This document shows positions 1 through 7,584 of a stretch of DNA of 7,629 nucleotides, in pieces. This stretch comes from Bacillota bacterium (lineage in GTDB: Bacteria; Bacillota; Desulfitobacteriia; Desulfitobacteriales; Desulfitobacteriaceae). Numbering within the stretch: position 1 is the first letter of the stretch; each line of letters begins with the position of its first letter. The notes beneath the pieces were generated by a model that did no database searches, had not been told where the DNA came from, and saw only the letters and a program-made list of their open reading frames with translations. Position numbers and translations under genes: made by a program. The stretch is taken from positions 1 through 7,629 of the forward strand of contig JAEWCM010000094.1 of assembly GCA_023390635.1 (NCBI GenBank). Reading direction: 5' to 3'.

Positions 1-1488
<1,488 letters not shown>

Positions 1489-1490
<2 letters not shown>

Positions 1491-1511
1491 ATTGGAAAAT
1501 TCTTGGGAATT
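1489..1511. repeat. Overlapping short palindromes after ftsK
   Basis: Three alternating 5-base arms, GAATT (1489-1493), AATTC (1498-1502) and GAATT (1507-1511), are separated by 4-base spacers, so the middle arm can pair with either neighbour. The arms are AT-rich and no solid T-run follows, so this is at best a weak terminator. The rest of the 208-base gap up to 1698 is AT-rich. I see no convincing -35/-10 pair there: TATGAT at 1644-1649 has no -35 at a proper distance. Confidence 0.25.
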
Positions 1512-1698
1512 ATGACATTTTGTAAATTTTTAAGCAGGACTTATGTCTTATATGTAGAATAATAGTGCCTTGGTGGGTCATTTGTAATCGATAGAGTTTT
1601 TCGGAAAAGCAATTGTGATTAAGATTTATCTATATATTGATGATATGATTTGATGTTTGAGGCAACTAATAAAGCTATTTTGAGGAGGGTATGCAGAC

Positions 1699-2514
1699 AT
1701 GGCCGGTGAAGGGGAAAAACTGCGGGCAGCACGTCAGGCCAAAGGGTGGAGCCTGACCGATGTTGAAGAGAAGACTAAGATTCAAATCCGGTATTTGCAG
1801 GCATTGGAGGAAGAAAACTACGGAATTCTTCCCGGTGCGGCTTATATTAAGGGTTTTCTGCGTACTTATGCCAACTATCTGGGGCTGAATCAGGAAGAGA
1901 TTCTGGCTGACTATAAAGCATCGGTGAAAGTTGAACCTGAACCGGTGGTAGAGACTCCGTTAAAACCGATTCGCAGCCGTTCAGTTTGGTTCCGGCCGGC
2001 AGTCGTTGTGGTGATGGCTTTGGTGGCAATTGGAGCGGTGTTGGGAATTGCCCACTTTCTGAAGACTCCGGATAACTCCAATAATGGCTATGAACCATCG
2101 GCTTTGCCCACGCCACCGAGCCAAAGCAATACCAACAACCAGCAGCCAAGCGCTTCCTCAGGAAATAATGATCAAAATTCTGTCAACCCGTCAGGGCAGG
2201 ATAATACCAATCAAACTCCTCCTCAGACCACTGCTCCTGTAGAGACTGAAGGTCTGGATGCAAAAATTACGATTAATGCCCTTTGCTGGACCAGAGTAAA
2301 AATTGATGACGGTCAGCCTATTGATGAGATGTATCAGCCTGGCACAGTGAAGGAGTTAAAGGCTAAGACCAAGATAGAGTTTGTTACCATCGGTAATCCA
2401 GGGGGAATTACGATTAACCTTAACGGACATGATTTGCCTGCTTTCGGCCAGACCGGTCAGCCCGTCAATAACTACATTTTGACGGCAGATACCCTTAAGA
2501 ATTTAGGCCAATAG
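1699..2514 (+). CDS. rodZ: RodZ/YmfM-like membrane protein with helix-turn-helix
   Basis: Bitopic membrane protein of the RodZ family, which in rod-shaped bacteria links the MreB cytoskeleton to cell-wall synthesis; the Bacillus homologue is YmfM. Residues about 6-70 form a Cro-like helix-turn-helix (LRAARQAKGWSLTDVEEKT, then the family signature YLQALEEENYGILPGAAYIKGFLR in adjoining segments). A basic stretch (IRSRSVWFRP) precedes one membrane segment at about 99-121. An N/Q/S/P-rich linker (about 123-180) follows, then an outside domain (about 186-268) of the DUF4115 type found at the end of RodZ proteins (LCWTRVKIDDG ... GITINLNGHDLP). The 271-residue length and domain order are normal for Firmicutes. 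The start is set by AGGAGGG at 1683-1689, nine bases upstream; an out-of-frame ATG at 1691 is too close to this site. The next gene lies 32 bases downstream, suggesting co-transcription. The function in cell shape is inferred from the family. Confidence 0.9.
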   Translation: MAGEGEKLRAARQAKGWSLTDVEEKTKIQIRYLQALEEENYGILPGAAYIKGFLRTYANYLGLNQEEILADYKASVKVEPEPVVETPLKPIRSRSVWFRPAVVVVMALVAIGAVLGIAHFLKTPDNSNNGYEPSALPTPPSQSNTNNQQPSASSGNNDQNSVNPSGQDNTNQTPPQTTAPVETEGLDAKITINALCWTRVKIDDGQPIDEMYQPGTVKELKAKTKIEFVTIGNPGGITINLNGHDLPAFGQTGQPVNNYILTADTLKNLGQ

Positions 2515-2546
2515 CAGAGAATGGGAATAGGAAGGAGCATATAACG

Positions 2547-3038
2547 GTGGCAAAGGATGCATCATTCGATATCGTTTCCCAGGTGGATATGCAAGAAGTA
2601 GGGAATGCAGTCCACCAGGCGGTAAAGGAAATTGAACAACGATTTGACTTTAAAAACAGCAAGTCTTCCATTAAATTGGAGGAGGATAAAATAAACCTGG
2701 TTTCCGACGATGATTTTAAAATGCAAAATGTCCGGGATATTTTGGAGAGTAAGCTGGTAAAGCGTGAGGTCTCCCTCAAGGCTCTTGAATATGGTAAGGT
2801 TCTTCCCGCGGCGGGAGACACGGTGAAGCAGGAAGTTAAATTGGTCCAGGGGATCAGTCAGGAAAAGGCCAAACAGATTAATAAGCTTATCAAAGACAGC
2901 AAGATTAAAGTCAACAGTGCGATTCAAGGAGATCAGTTAAGGGTTTCCGGTAAGTCAAGAGACGACTTGCAAGCGGTGATTGCTTTGCTCCGGCAGGCTG
3001 ATCTGGGAATCGATTTACAATTTATAAATTATCGTTAG
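2547..3038 (+). CDS. yajQ: YajQ-family nucleotide / cyclic di-GMP binding protein
   Basis: Small cytosolic protein of the YajQ (UPF0234) family. Members bind nucleotides or RNA, and the Xanthomonas member is a c-di-GMP effector that partners with a transcription factor; the role in Firmicutes is not established. The family N-terminus is plain: MAKDASFDIVSQVDMQEV followed by an RFDFKNS segment near residues 32-38. The protein consists of two ferredoxin-like halves, the second carrying the typical VKLVQGISQEKAKQINKLIK and KVNSAIQGDQLRVSGKSRDDL stretches. Length 163 is the family norm, so the gene is complete. The start is GTG at 2547, with AAGGAG at 2532-2537 nine bases upstream. It follows the RodZ-like gene closely and probably shares its transcript. 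No GGDEF or EAL protein is encoded in this window, so a c-di-GMP link is only by homology. No clear plus-strand terminator follows the stop codon. Confidence 0.93.
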   Translation: MAKDASFDIVSQVDMQEVGNAVHQAVKEIEQRFDFKNSKSSIKLEEDKINLVSDDDFKMQNVRDILESKLVKREVSLKALEYGKVLPAAGDTVKQEVKLVQGISQEKAKQINKLIKDSKIKVNSAIQGDQLRVSGKSRDDLQAVIALLRQADLGIDLQFINYR

Positions 3039-3050
3039 ATAAAAAAAGAC

Positions 3051-3078
3051 GTCAGTTTGCGACAGCGGAGCGACTGAC
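3051..3078. repeat. Inverted repeat GTCAGT / ACTGAC after yajQ
   Basis: Six-base arms at 3051-3056 and 3073-3078 enclose a 16-base loop. The right arm can instead pair locally: CTGAC (3074-3078) with GTCAG (3084-3088) around AGGAG, so two folds exclude each other. Just left of the repeat is an A7 run (3041-3047). Read on the minus strand this gives a stem, GTC, then T7, which resembles a terminator for leftward transcription. No T-run follows on the plus strand. Confidence 0.4.
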
Positions 3079-3092
3079 AGGAGGTCAGAAGT

Positions 3093-3124
3093 GCAGAATC
3101 TGTCACGGATGACAAAGATTCTGC
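3093..3124. repeat. Long hairpin in the leader of the YgiQ-family gene
   Basis: The outer arms GCAGAATC (3093-3100) and GATTCTGC (3117-3124) match perfectly. Inside them TGTCA (3101-3105) pairs with TGACA (3110-3114) around CGGA. Together they form a 13-base-pair stem interrupted only by two unpaired A bases at 3115-3116. ATGACA (3109-3114) can alternatively pair with TGTCAT (3125-3130), giving a competing fold. No T-run follows, so it is not a classical terminator. It matches no riboswitch class I can recognise, and could be an RNA element or a copy of an interspersed palindromic repeat. Confidence 0.5.
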
Positions 3125-3183
3125 TGTCATTCATTCCTTAGCTTGTTTGCAAGACTGATAATCATATTGCACCTTTGTCAGAG

Positions 3184-3208
3184 ACTTGGTATCAACCAAG
3201 TTTTCTTT
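3184..3208 (+). terminator. Possible attenuator just before the YgiQ-family gene
   Basis: ACTTGGT (3184-3190) pairs perfectly with ACCAAGT (3195-3201) around the tetraloop ATCA, and TTTCTTT follows directly (3202-3208). A stem plus T-rich tail has the form of a factor-independent terminator, although the stem is short and has only three G-C pairs. It ends 27 bases before the ATG at 3229. That position is that of a leader attenuator for the downstream gene, or of a terminator for yajQ read-through. No promoter could be assigned confidently between it and the ygiQ start. Confidence 0.35.
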
Positions 3209-3218
3209 ACTTTAGAAC

Positions 3219-3224
3219 AGGAGG
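3219..3224 (+). promoter_or_regulatory. Ribosome binding site fixing the ygiQ start
   Basis: A perfect AGGAGG lies four bases upstream of the ATG at 3229. A longer in-frame reading from TTG at 3175 exists but has no such site and would run through the hairpin at 3184-3201. The family-typical N-terminus (RPRNFLPMNRQDMEE) begins right after the ATG. This decides for 3229. Confidence 0.85.
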
Positions 3225-3228
3225 AACT

Positions 3229-5313
3229 ATGCGCCCGAGAAACTTTTTACCGATGAACCGTCAGGATATGGAGGAAAGAAAGTGGGATGAGCTGGATTTT
3301 TTAGTGGTGACAGGTGATGCTTATGTCGATCATCCCAGTTTCGGTGCGGCCATTATTTCCCGTTTGCTGGAGAAGGAAGGTTATCGGGTAGGGATTCTGG
3401 CTCAACCTGATTGGAAAAAGCCTGATGCGTTTTTGACCATGGGCAGGCCCCGTTTGGCCTGTTTAATTACAGGCGGAAACTTGGACTCTATGGTTAATCA
3501 TTATACAGCAGCCCGTAAAAGACGTTCTAAGGATGCCTATTCTCCCGGCGGAAAGACAGGACTGCGTCCTGACTTGGCAACGGTAGTCTATTCTAATCAG
3601 GTGAGGGCTGCCATGCCGGGTGTGCCTGTGATCATTGGCGGCCTGGAGGCGTCCCTGCGCCGCTTTGCCCATTATGATTATTGGAGCGACAAGGTTCGCC
3701 GTTCCATCTTGTTGGATAGTCAGGCCGATCTCATGATTTACGGTATGGGAGAAAAGGCAATCAGCAAGGTGGCGAAAAGGCTGGCAGAGGGAGCAGTACC
3801 GGCAGAGCTGACAGAAATCCGCGGTACTGTGATTCCCTGGAAAGGAACAGTGCCGGAGGAGGTTTTATCTCTCCCGTCTTATGAAGAGGTCAAAGATAAC
3901 AAGAAGCAATATGCCCAGGCCTTCTGGGAGCAATACAAGGGACAGGATCCATACCGGGGAGCTGCTTTATATCAACCGCACGGCCGGGAAGGGGTCATCC
4001 AGTATCCTCCGGAATATCCGCTGACCCAGGGAGAGATGGATGGGATCTATGCTCTTCCCTATGTGGGCACTTATCATCCTCAGTATGAGGATGAAGGGGG
4101 GGTGCCGGCGATTGAGGAAGTGGAATTCAGTATTACCAGCGTGCGGGGTTGTTATGGGTCGTGTTCTTTTTGCGCTCTCACCTTTCATCAGGGGAGAATT
4201 GTACAGGGGAGAAGTGCCGAGTCAATTGTACGGGAAGCGGAAAGATTAACATGGAGTCCTCATTTCAAGGGCTATATCCATGATGTGGGCGGCCCTACGG
4301 CTAATTTCCGCCGCCCGGCCTGTGCCAAGCAAACCAAGGTTGGAGCCTGCCCCCATAAGCAATGTCTTTATCCGGAACCATGCCGGGAAGCCGATCTGGA
4401 TCACGGAGAATATATGGAATTGCTGCGGCGGTTGAGAAAACTGCCCAAGGTGAAAAAAGTGTTTGTCCGATCCGGAATCCGTTATGATGCGGTAATGGCT
4501 GACCGGAAGCATGATTTTTTGCGCGAGCTTTGTCAGTATCATGTGAGCGGTCAGCTCAAGGTGGCTCCCGAGCATGTAAGCAATGAAGTATTAAAGCGGA
4601 TGGGGAAGCCGGCGAAGGGTGTCTATAATCAATTTGTCCAACGCTTTAAAAAAACCAATGAAGAGCTGGGGATGAAACAGTACCTGGTACCCTATCTCAT
4701 GTCCTCTCACCCTGGCAGTACGATGAAAGAGGCCGTGGAACTGGCTGAATATGTTCGGGATATGGGCGTGAATCCGGAGCAGGTACAGGATTTTATTCCT
4801 ACTCCTGGGACGCTCTCCACCTGTATGTATTTTACGGGACTTGATCCCCGCACTATGGAGAAGGTCTATGTTCCCCGCTCAGCTCATGAAAAGGCACTGC
4901 AGAGGGCGTTGATTCAATATCGCAATCCAAAAAACTACCATTTGGTGAAGGAAGCCTTGCTAAAAGCCGGGAGAGAAGATCTAATCGGTTTCGGGCCGAA
5001 ATGTCTGATTCGTCCTCATGCCCCCAGTGACAGAGGGGAGCAGCATGTTGACAGGAGGATACAGCATGGATCAGGCAAGAAAAAGGAAGCAGGAGAAACA
5101 AGGGCAGGGCTGAAGGCTACTCCTGAAAGCAGATCGGTTAAAAAGCGAAAAAGTGGCGGAAAGAGCAGTAGTTTAGAGAGTGTTGGCCCAAGAAGCAGCA
5201 GATCTGGAACCGAAAAATCTAAAAGCGCGGAGTTTAAAGGTAATGGTTCAAAAGGCAGAAGCTTAAAGGGCAATGGTGCAAGTAAGAACGGGAAAAGGAA
5301 GCCAAAGAAATAG
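3229..5313 (+). CDS. ygiQ: YgiQ-family radical SAM protein with basic C-terminal tail
   Basis: Iron-sulfur enzyme of the YgiQ (UPF0313) radical SAM family; the substrate is not known to me. From ATG 3229 it has 694 residues. The N-terminal family block carries TGDAYVDHPSFG at residues 28-39 and GGLEASLRR at 137-145. The radical SAM cluster motif is CYGSCSFC, with C308, C312 and C315 set to bind the 4Fe-4S cluster and S-adenosylmethionine. A second cysteine group, C365, C374, C379 and C385 in a GGPTANFRRPAC ... CPHKQCLYPEPC context, is also typical of YgiQ proteins and could hold another metal site. Recognisable family sequence ends near residue 594 (LIGFGPKCLI). The last 100 or so residues are rich in Lys, Ser, Gly and Arg, low in complexity, and probably disordered. 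The gene has its own leader and a strong terminator that overlaps its stop, so it is probably transcribed separately or regulated by the leader. Confidence 0.93.
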   Translation: MRPRNFLPMNRQDMEERKWDELDFLVVTGDAYVDHPSFGAAIISRLLEKEGYRVGILAQPDWKKPDAFLTMGRPRLACLITGGNLDSMVNHYTAARKRRSKDAYSPGGKTGLRPDLATVVYSNQVRAAMPGVPVIIGGLEASLRRFAHYDYWSDKVRRSILLDSQADLMIYGMGEKAISKVAKRLAEGAVPAELTEIRGTVIPWKGTVPEEVLSLPSYEEVKDNKKQYAQAFWEQYKGQDPYRGAALYQPHGREGVIQYPPEYPLTQGEMDGIYALPYVGTYHPQYEDEGGVPAIEEVEFSITSVRGCYGSCSFCALTFHQGRIVQGRSAESIVREAERLTWSPHFKGYIHDVGGPTANFRRPACAKQTKVGACPHKQCLYPEPCREADLDHGEYMELLRRLRKLPKVKKVFVRSGIRYDAVMADRKHDFLRELCQYHVSGQLKVAPEHVSNEVLKRMGKPAKGVYNQFVQRFKKTNEELGMKQYLVPYLMSSHPGSTMKEAVELAEYVRDMGVNPEQVQDFIPTPGTLSTCMYFTGLDPRTMEKVYVPRSAHEKALQRALIQYRNPKNYHLVKEALLKAGREDLIGFGPKCLIRPHAPSDRGEQHVDRRIQHGSGKKKEAGETRAGLKATPESRSVKKRKSGGKSSSLESVGPRSSRSGTEKSKSAEFKGNGSKGRSLKGNGASKNGKRKPKK

Positions 5314-5349
5314 GGGGCTGCCGCGATATTTTTTGCGGGCAGCACCCCC
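5313..5349. terminator. Bidirectional terminator between convergent genes
   Basis: The left arm GGGGG-CTGCC-GC starts inside the TAG stop of ygiQ (5313-5324). It pairs with GC-G-GGCAG-CA-CCCCC (5335-5349), leaving only a bulged G and a CA bulge, around an AT-rich loop. T-rich sequence follows on the plus strand (TTTGCCTGTTTTAG, 5350 on), and on the minus strand TATTTCTTT follows. The convergent gene ends 11 bases away at 5360, so one hairpin serves both. Confidence 0.9.
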
Positions 5350-5359
5350 TTTGCCTGTT

Positions 5360-5989
5360 TTAGTTTCTTTCGATTATATCCCCGAATTCATCATTTAAAG
5401 CATCTTCTACATCATCAAGCTTGAGAACGGCTAATTCTTTAAGCTGTCCCTCTTCTTCAAGGGCCGTAATTTCTTCCAAGGACTGTACCGGCTGGTCAGC
5501 ATAAAATTTACTGAAGCTGAAGGATATATTCTCTATGGAGATGCCGGGAATGTGACGGAGCACATAGTATTCCGTATCGTCCAGATAGCTTTTGAAGACC
5601 ACAGCTTGTCCCGGCACGATAAGGTATACCTTGCCGTCTTCGTATTCCCGGTTGGATAATCGAAGGGTAAAAGCCTGGGTGATGCTTTCCAAAGTGTCGC
5701 TTTGCCGGAGGGGGTCTAGTGAGGGAGTTGGCTTTTGCTGATCAGGCCATGTAAAGGTTTCTTCCAAAGTGAGTTTTTCTTCCATCACTTCAGCGATATC
5801 TTCCAGACGACGGGACACGTCTTCCGGTAAGCTGTATTGCTCACATTGTCCGCTGCCGCAATGGTAAACCGGTACAAGGTGGACTTTCCCGACCCCGTGA
5901 GCCAGATCGATTGGCAGTGTGCGTGTAGTAAGATATCCTGTGTCGCCGCAGCCGCAGGCATCTACAGGACTTAAAAGATTACTGGACAT
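5360..5989 (-). CDS. Uncharacterised protein with YgiT-like zinc-binding N-terminus
   Basis: A 209-residue soluble protein that I do not recognise as a named family. The N-terminus carries C12-x-C14 and, 29 residues on, C44-x4-C49. The sequence VPVYHCGSGQCEQYSLPED, followed at once by VSRRLEDIAEVMEEK, closely resembles the second half of YgiT/MqsA-type zinc fingers, where a Cys pair precedes a helix with 'RRLE'. The first pair is C-x-C rather than the usual C-x2-C. Residues about 60-110 are polar. Residues about 117-160 look like a beta-rich domain (DGKVYLIVPGQAVVFKSYL, EYYVLRHIPG). The C-terminus is acidic and helical. There is no signal peptide or membrane segment, and no MqsR/HigB-like toxin or DNA-binding helix-turn-helix next to it, so an antitoxin role is not supported. 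The ATG at 5989 has GGGAGG (6000-6005 on plus coordinates) ten bases upstream. It is a single-gene unit, convergent with ygiQ and divergent from rimO. Confidence 0.8.
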   Translation of the reverse strand: MSSNLLSPVDACGCGDTGYLTTRTLPIDLAHGVGKVHLVPVYHCGSGQCEQYSLPEDVSRRLEDIAEVMEEKLTLEETFTWPDQQKPTPSLDPLRQSDTLESITQAFTLRLSNREYEDGKVYLIVPGQAVVFKSYLDDTEYYVLRHIPGISIENISFSFSKFYADQPVQSLEEITALEEEGQLKELAVLKLDDVEDALNDEFGDIIERN

Positions 5990-6136
5990 CAGGTGTTTTC
6001 CTCCCTAGAAAAAAGTAAAATTAAAGATATCGAAAAAAAGAATCTAAAAATCGTTAATATTATTATGACATATCTGGATAGGGTTTTAAAAGGGAAAGCA
6101 TGGAGAGAAAAGAGAAAATATGCGGTCAAAAGATTT

Positions 6137-6165
6137 TTGCACTCGGAGAAAATCTGGTTTATACT
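6137..6165 (+). promoter_or_regulatory. Candidate sigma-A promoter for rimO-pgsA
   Basis: A -35-like TTGCAC (6137-6142) is followed after 17 bases by TATACT (6160-6165), five of six to the -10 consensus. Only the TTG of the -35 box matches well; shifting by one gives TTTGCA with an 18-base spacer. Transcription would start near 6172, leaving about 75 bases of AT-rich leader before the TTG start of rimO. The divergent gap 5990-6246 must also hold the promoter of the minus-strand gene. CATAAT-like boxes occur there on the minus strand around 6061-6067, but I cannot pair them with a -35. Confidence 0.45.
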
Positions 6166-6246
6166 GTTTTAGAAAGTGATTTTTTCTGGAAGTTGTTTTA
6201 AATATAGTTTTGCCATAATGAGTCAAATTTTGTCTGAGGTGGAGCA

Positions 6247-7584
6247 TTGAATAAAAAATTAGCTATTGTAACATTAGGATGTTCAAAGAATCAAGTGGAC
6301 AGTGAAGTTATGTCCGGACTGCTTAATTCTCGTTATGAATTGACAGAACAGCCGGAAGAAGCTCATGTCATTGTCGTGAACACATGTACGTTCATCCAGG
6401 CCGCAAAAGAAGAGTCCATTGATGCTATTTTAGAAGTGGCTCAGTTAAAGCAGACAGGAAGCTGTGAGGTCTTAGTGGCTACAGGATGTCTGGCTCAAAG
6501 GTATGGAGAAGAATTGCAAAGGGAAATTCCTGAGTTGGATGCTGTGGTGGGGACCGGAGAGTTTGCCCGCATTCCGGAAATAGTAGAAGAGATAAGAAAA
6601 ACCGTCCCGGATAAAGCTTTGGTATATGTGGGAGAACCTAACTTCATTTATAATGAAAGCATGCCGCGGCGTCTTTCTACTCCCAAAGCGACAGCCTATG
6701 TGAAGATTGCCGACGGATGCGACAATTTTTGCACTTACTGTATTATTCCTCAGGTGAGGGGCCATTACCGGAGCAGAAAGGAAGAGTCCATTCTTAAAGA
6801 AGTAGAAGGCTTGGTTGAGCAAGGGGTTAAGGAGATCATGCTGATTGCCCAGGATACGACCCGTTATGGGATGGATTTGTATCAGGAGCTAAGGCTTCCG
6901 GCTCTGGTTAAAAAGTTGGCTAAAATTAATGGGGTGGAATGGATCAGATTGCTTTACTGCTATCCGGATCTTTTTACCGATGAGTTGATCGAGACCATGG
7001 CAGCGGAGCCTAAGGTATGCCGTTATGTGGACCTGCCTTTGCAGCATGGGGATAATGGAATTCTTCAGGCCATGAACCGCCGGGGGACAGCGGAAGAGGC
7101 GGAGAAACTGATTGCCAGATTGCGTAAGGCGATGCCAGATATCACGATCAGAACGACCATGATTACCGGCTTTCCCGGGGAAACAGAGGAGAATTTCGCC
7201 AACCTACTTCAATACGTGGAGCGGGTGCAGTTTGATAAGCTAGGAGTATTTGCTTATTCCGAAGAGGAAAATACACCTGCTGCAGCCCGGAAAGATCAGG
7301 TTCCGATATCAATTCGCGAACAAAGAAGAGAAATACTTATGACTACGCAGCAGGATATTGCCGCTCAAAGACAGCAAAGTTGGGTGCAAAAGCAAAGAAG
7401 GGTTCTATTGGAGGAAAAATTGCCTGATGGGCGCTGGATGGGGCGGACAGAAGGGGACGCACCGGAAATTGACGGTCAGGTGTATGTTCAGGGAGGTCCT
7501 GAGATCTTCCAAGCTGGTGATATCATTGATGTAAAGATTCTTCAGGCCGACAGTTATGATCTGATAGGGGAGGTTGTAAAGTGA
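6247..7584 (+). CDS. rimO: Ribosomal protein S12 methylthiotransferase RimO
   Basis: Radical SAM enzyme that adds a methylthio group to the beta carbon of a conserved aspartate in ribosomal protein S12. The N-terminal UPF0004 domain has the RimO hallmark LGCSKNQVDSE (residues 10-20), and its second iron-sulfur cluster would be held by C12, C47 and C81. The radical SAM motif GCDNFCTYCIIPQVRG supplies C158, C162 and C165. The RimO-type segment LPLQHGDNGILQAMNRRG and TMITGFPGETEE follow, and a TRAM domain (about 375-443) closes the protein. Length 445 is normal. The SKN signature and the IIPQVRGHYRSR stretch favour RimO over the tRNA enzymes MiaB and MtaB. The start is TTG at 6247, with GAGGTGG (6236-6242) just upstream; it gives the expected MNKKLAIVTLGC beginning. 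The stop overlaps the pgsA start by four bases. Confidence 0.97.
   Translation: MNKKLAIVTLGCSKNQVDSEVMSGLLNSRYELTEQPEEAHVIVVNTCTFIQAAKEESIDAILEVAQLKQTGSCEVLVATGCLAQRYGEELQREIPELDAVVGTGEFARIPEIVEEIRKTVPDKALVYVGEPNFIYNESMPRRLSTPKATAYVKIADGCDNFCTYCIIPQVRGHYRSRKEESILKEVEGLVEQGVKEIMLIAQDTTRYGMDLYQELRLPALVKKLAKINGVEWIRLLYCYPDLFTDELIETMAAEPKVCRYVDLPLQHGDNGILQAMNRRGTAEEAEKLIARLRKAMPDITIRTTMITGFPGETEENFANLLQYVERVQFDKLGVFAYSEEENTPAAARKDQVPISIREQRREILMTTQQDIAAQRQQSWVQKQRRVLLEEKLPDGRWMGRTEGDAPEIDGQVYVQGGPEIFQAGDIIDVKILQADSYDLIGEVVK
7567..7573 (+). promoter_or_regulatory. pgsA ribosome binding site inside the end of rimO
   Basis: GGGGAGG at 7567-7573 lies seven bases before the GTG at 7581 and inside the last codons of rimO. 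With the GTGA overlap of start and stop (7581-7584) this is the usual arrangement for translational coupling. Confidence 0.8.

Noticed and set aside
3101..3114. Guanidine-II (mini-ykkC) hairpin, because of the ACGG at the hairpin tip
   Set aside because: That class needs two tandem hairpins with ACGR tetraloops closed by a C-G pair. Here ACGG would be closed by C-A, and no second matching loop is present.
3175..3228. An 18-residue N-terminal extension of the YgiQ-family protein from TTG 3175
   Set aside because: AGGAGG at 3219-3224 and the family-typical N-terminus both point to ATG 3229; the extension runs through a hairpin and has no ribosome binding site of its own.
4040..4249. Plus-strand 69-residue reading frame within ygiQ
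   Set aside because: It overlaps the radical SAM motif region in another frame and has no family features; it is a shadow of the real gene.
5066..5113. A 15-codon mini-gene (MDQARKRKQEKQGQG) with a perfect AGGAGG upstream
   Set aside because: It lies wholly inside the ygiQ tail in another frame, and in AG-rich DNA such a signal can arise by chance. It is kept only as a note in the findings.
5016..5345. Minus-strand 109-residue reading frame opposite the ygiQ tail
   Set aside because: It is the Leu/Pro-rich mirror of the Lys/Ser/Gly tail, crosses the terminator hairpin, and has no domain features.
5360..5989. Toxin-antitoxin system built on the YgiT-like finger
   Set aside because: No small toxin gene lies on either side: the neighbours are ygiQ and rimO, and the intergenic spaces hold no suitable reading frame.
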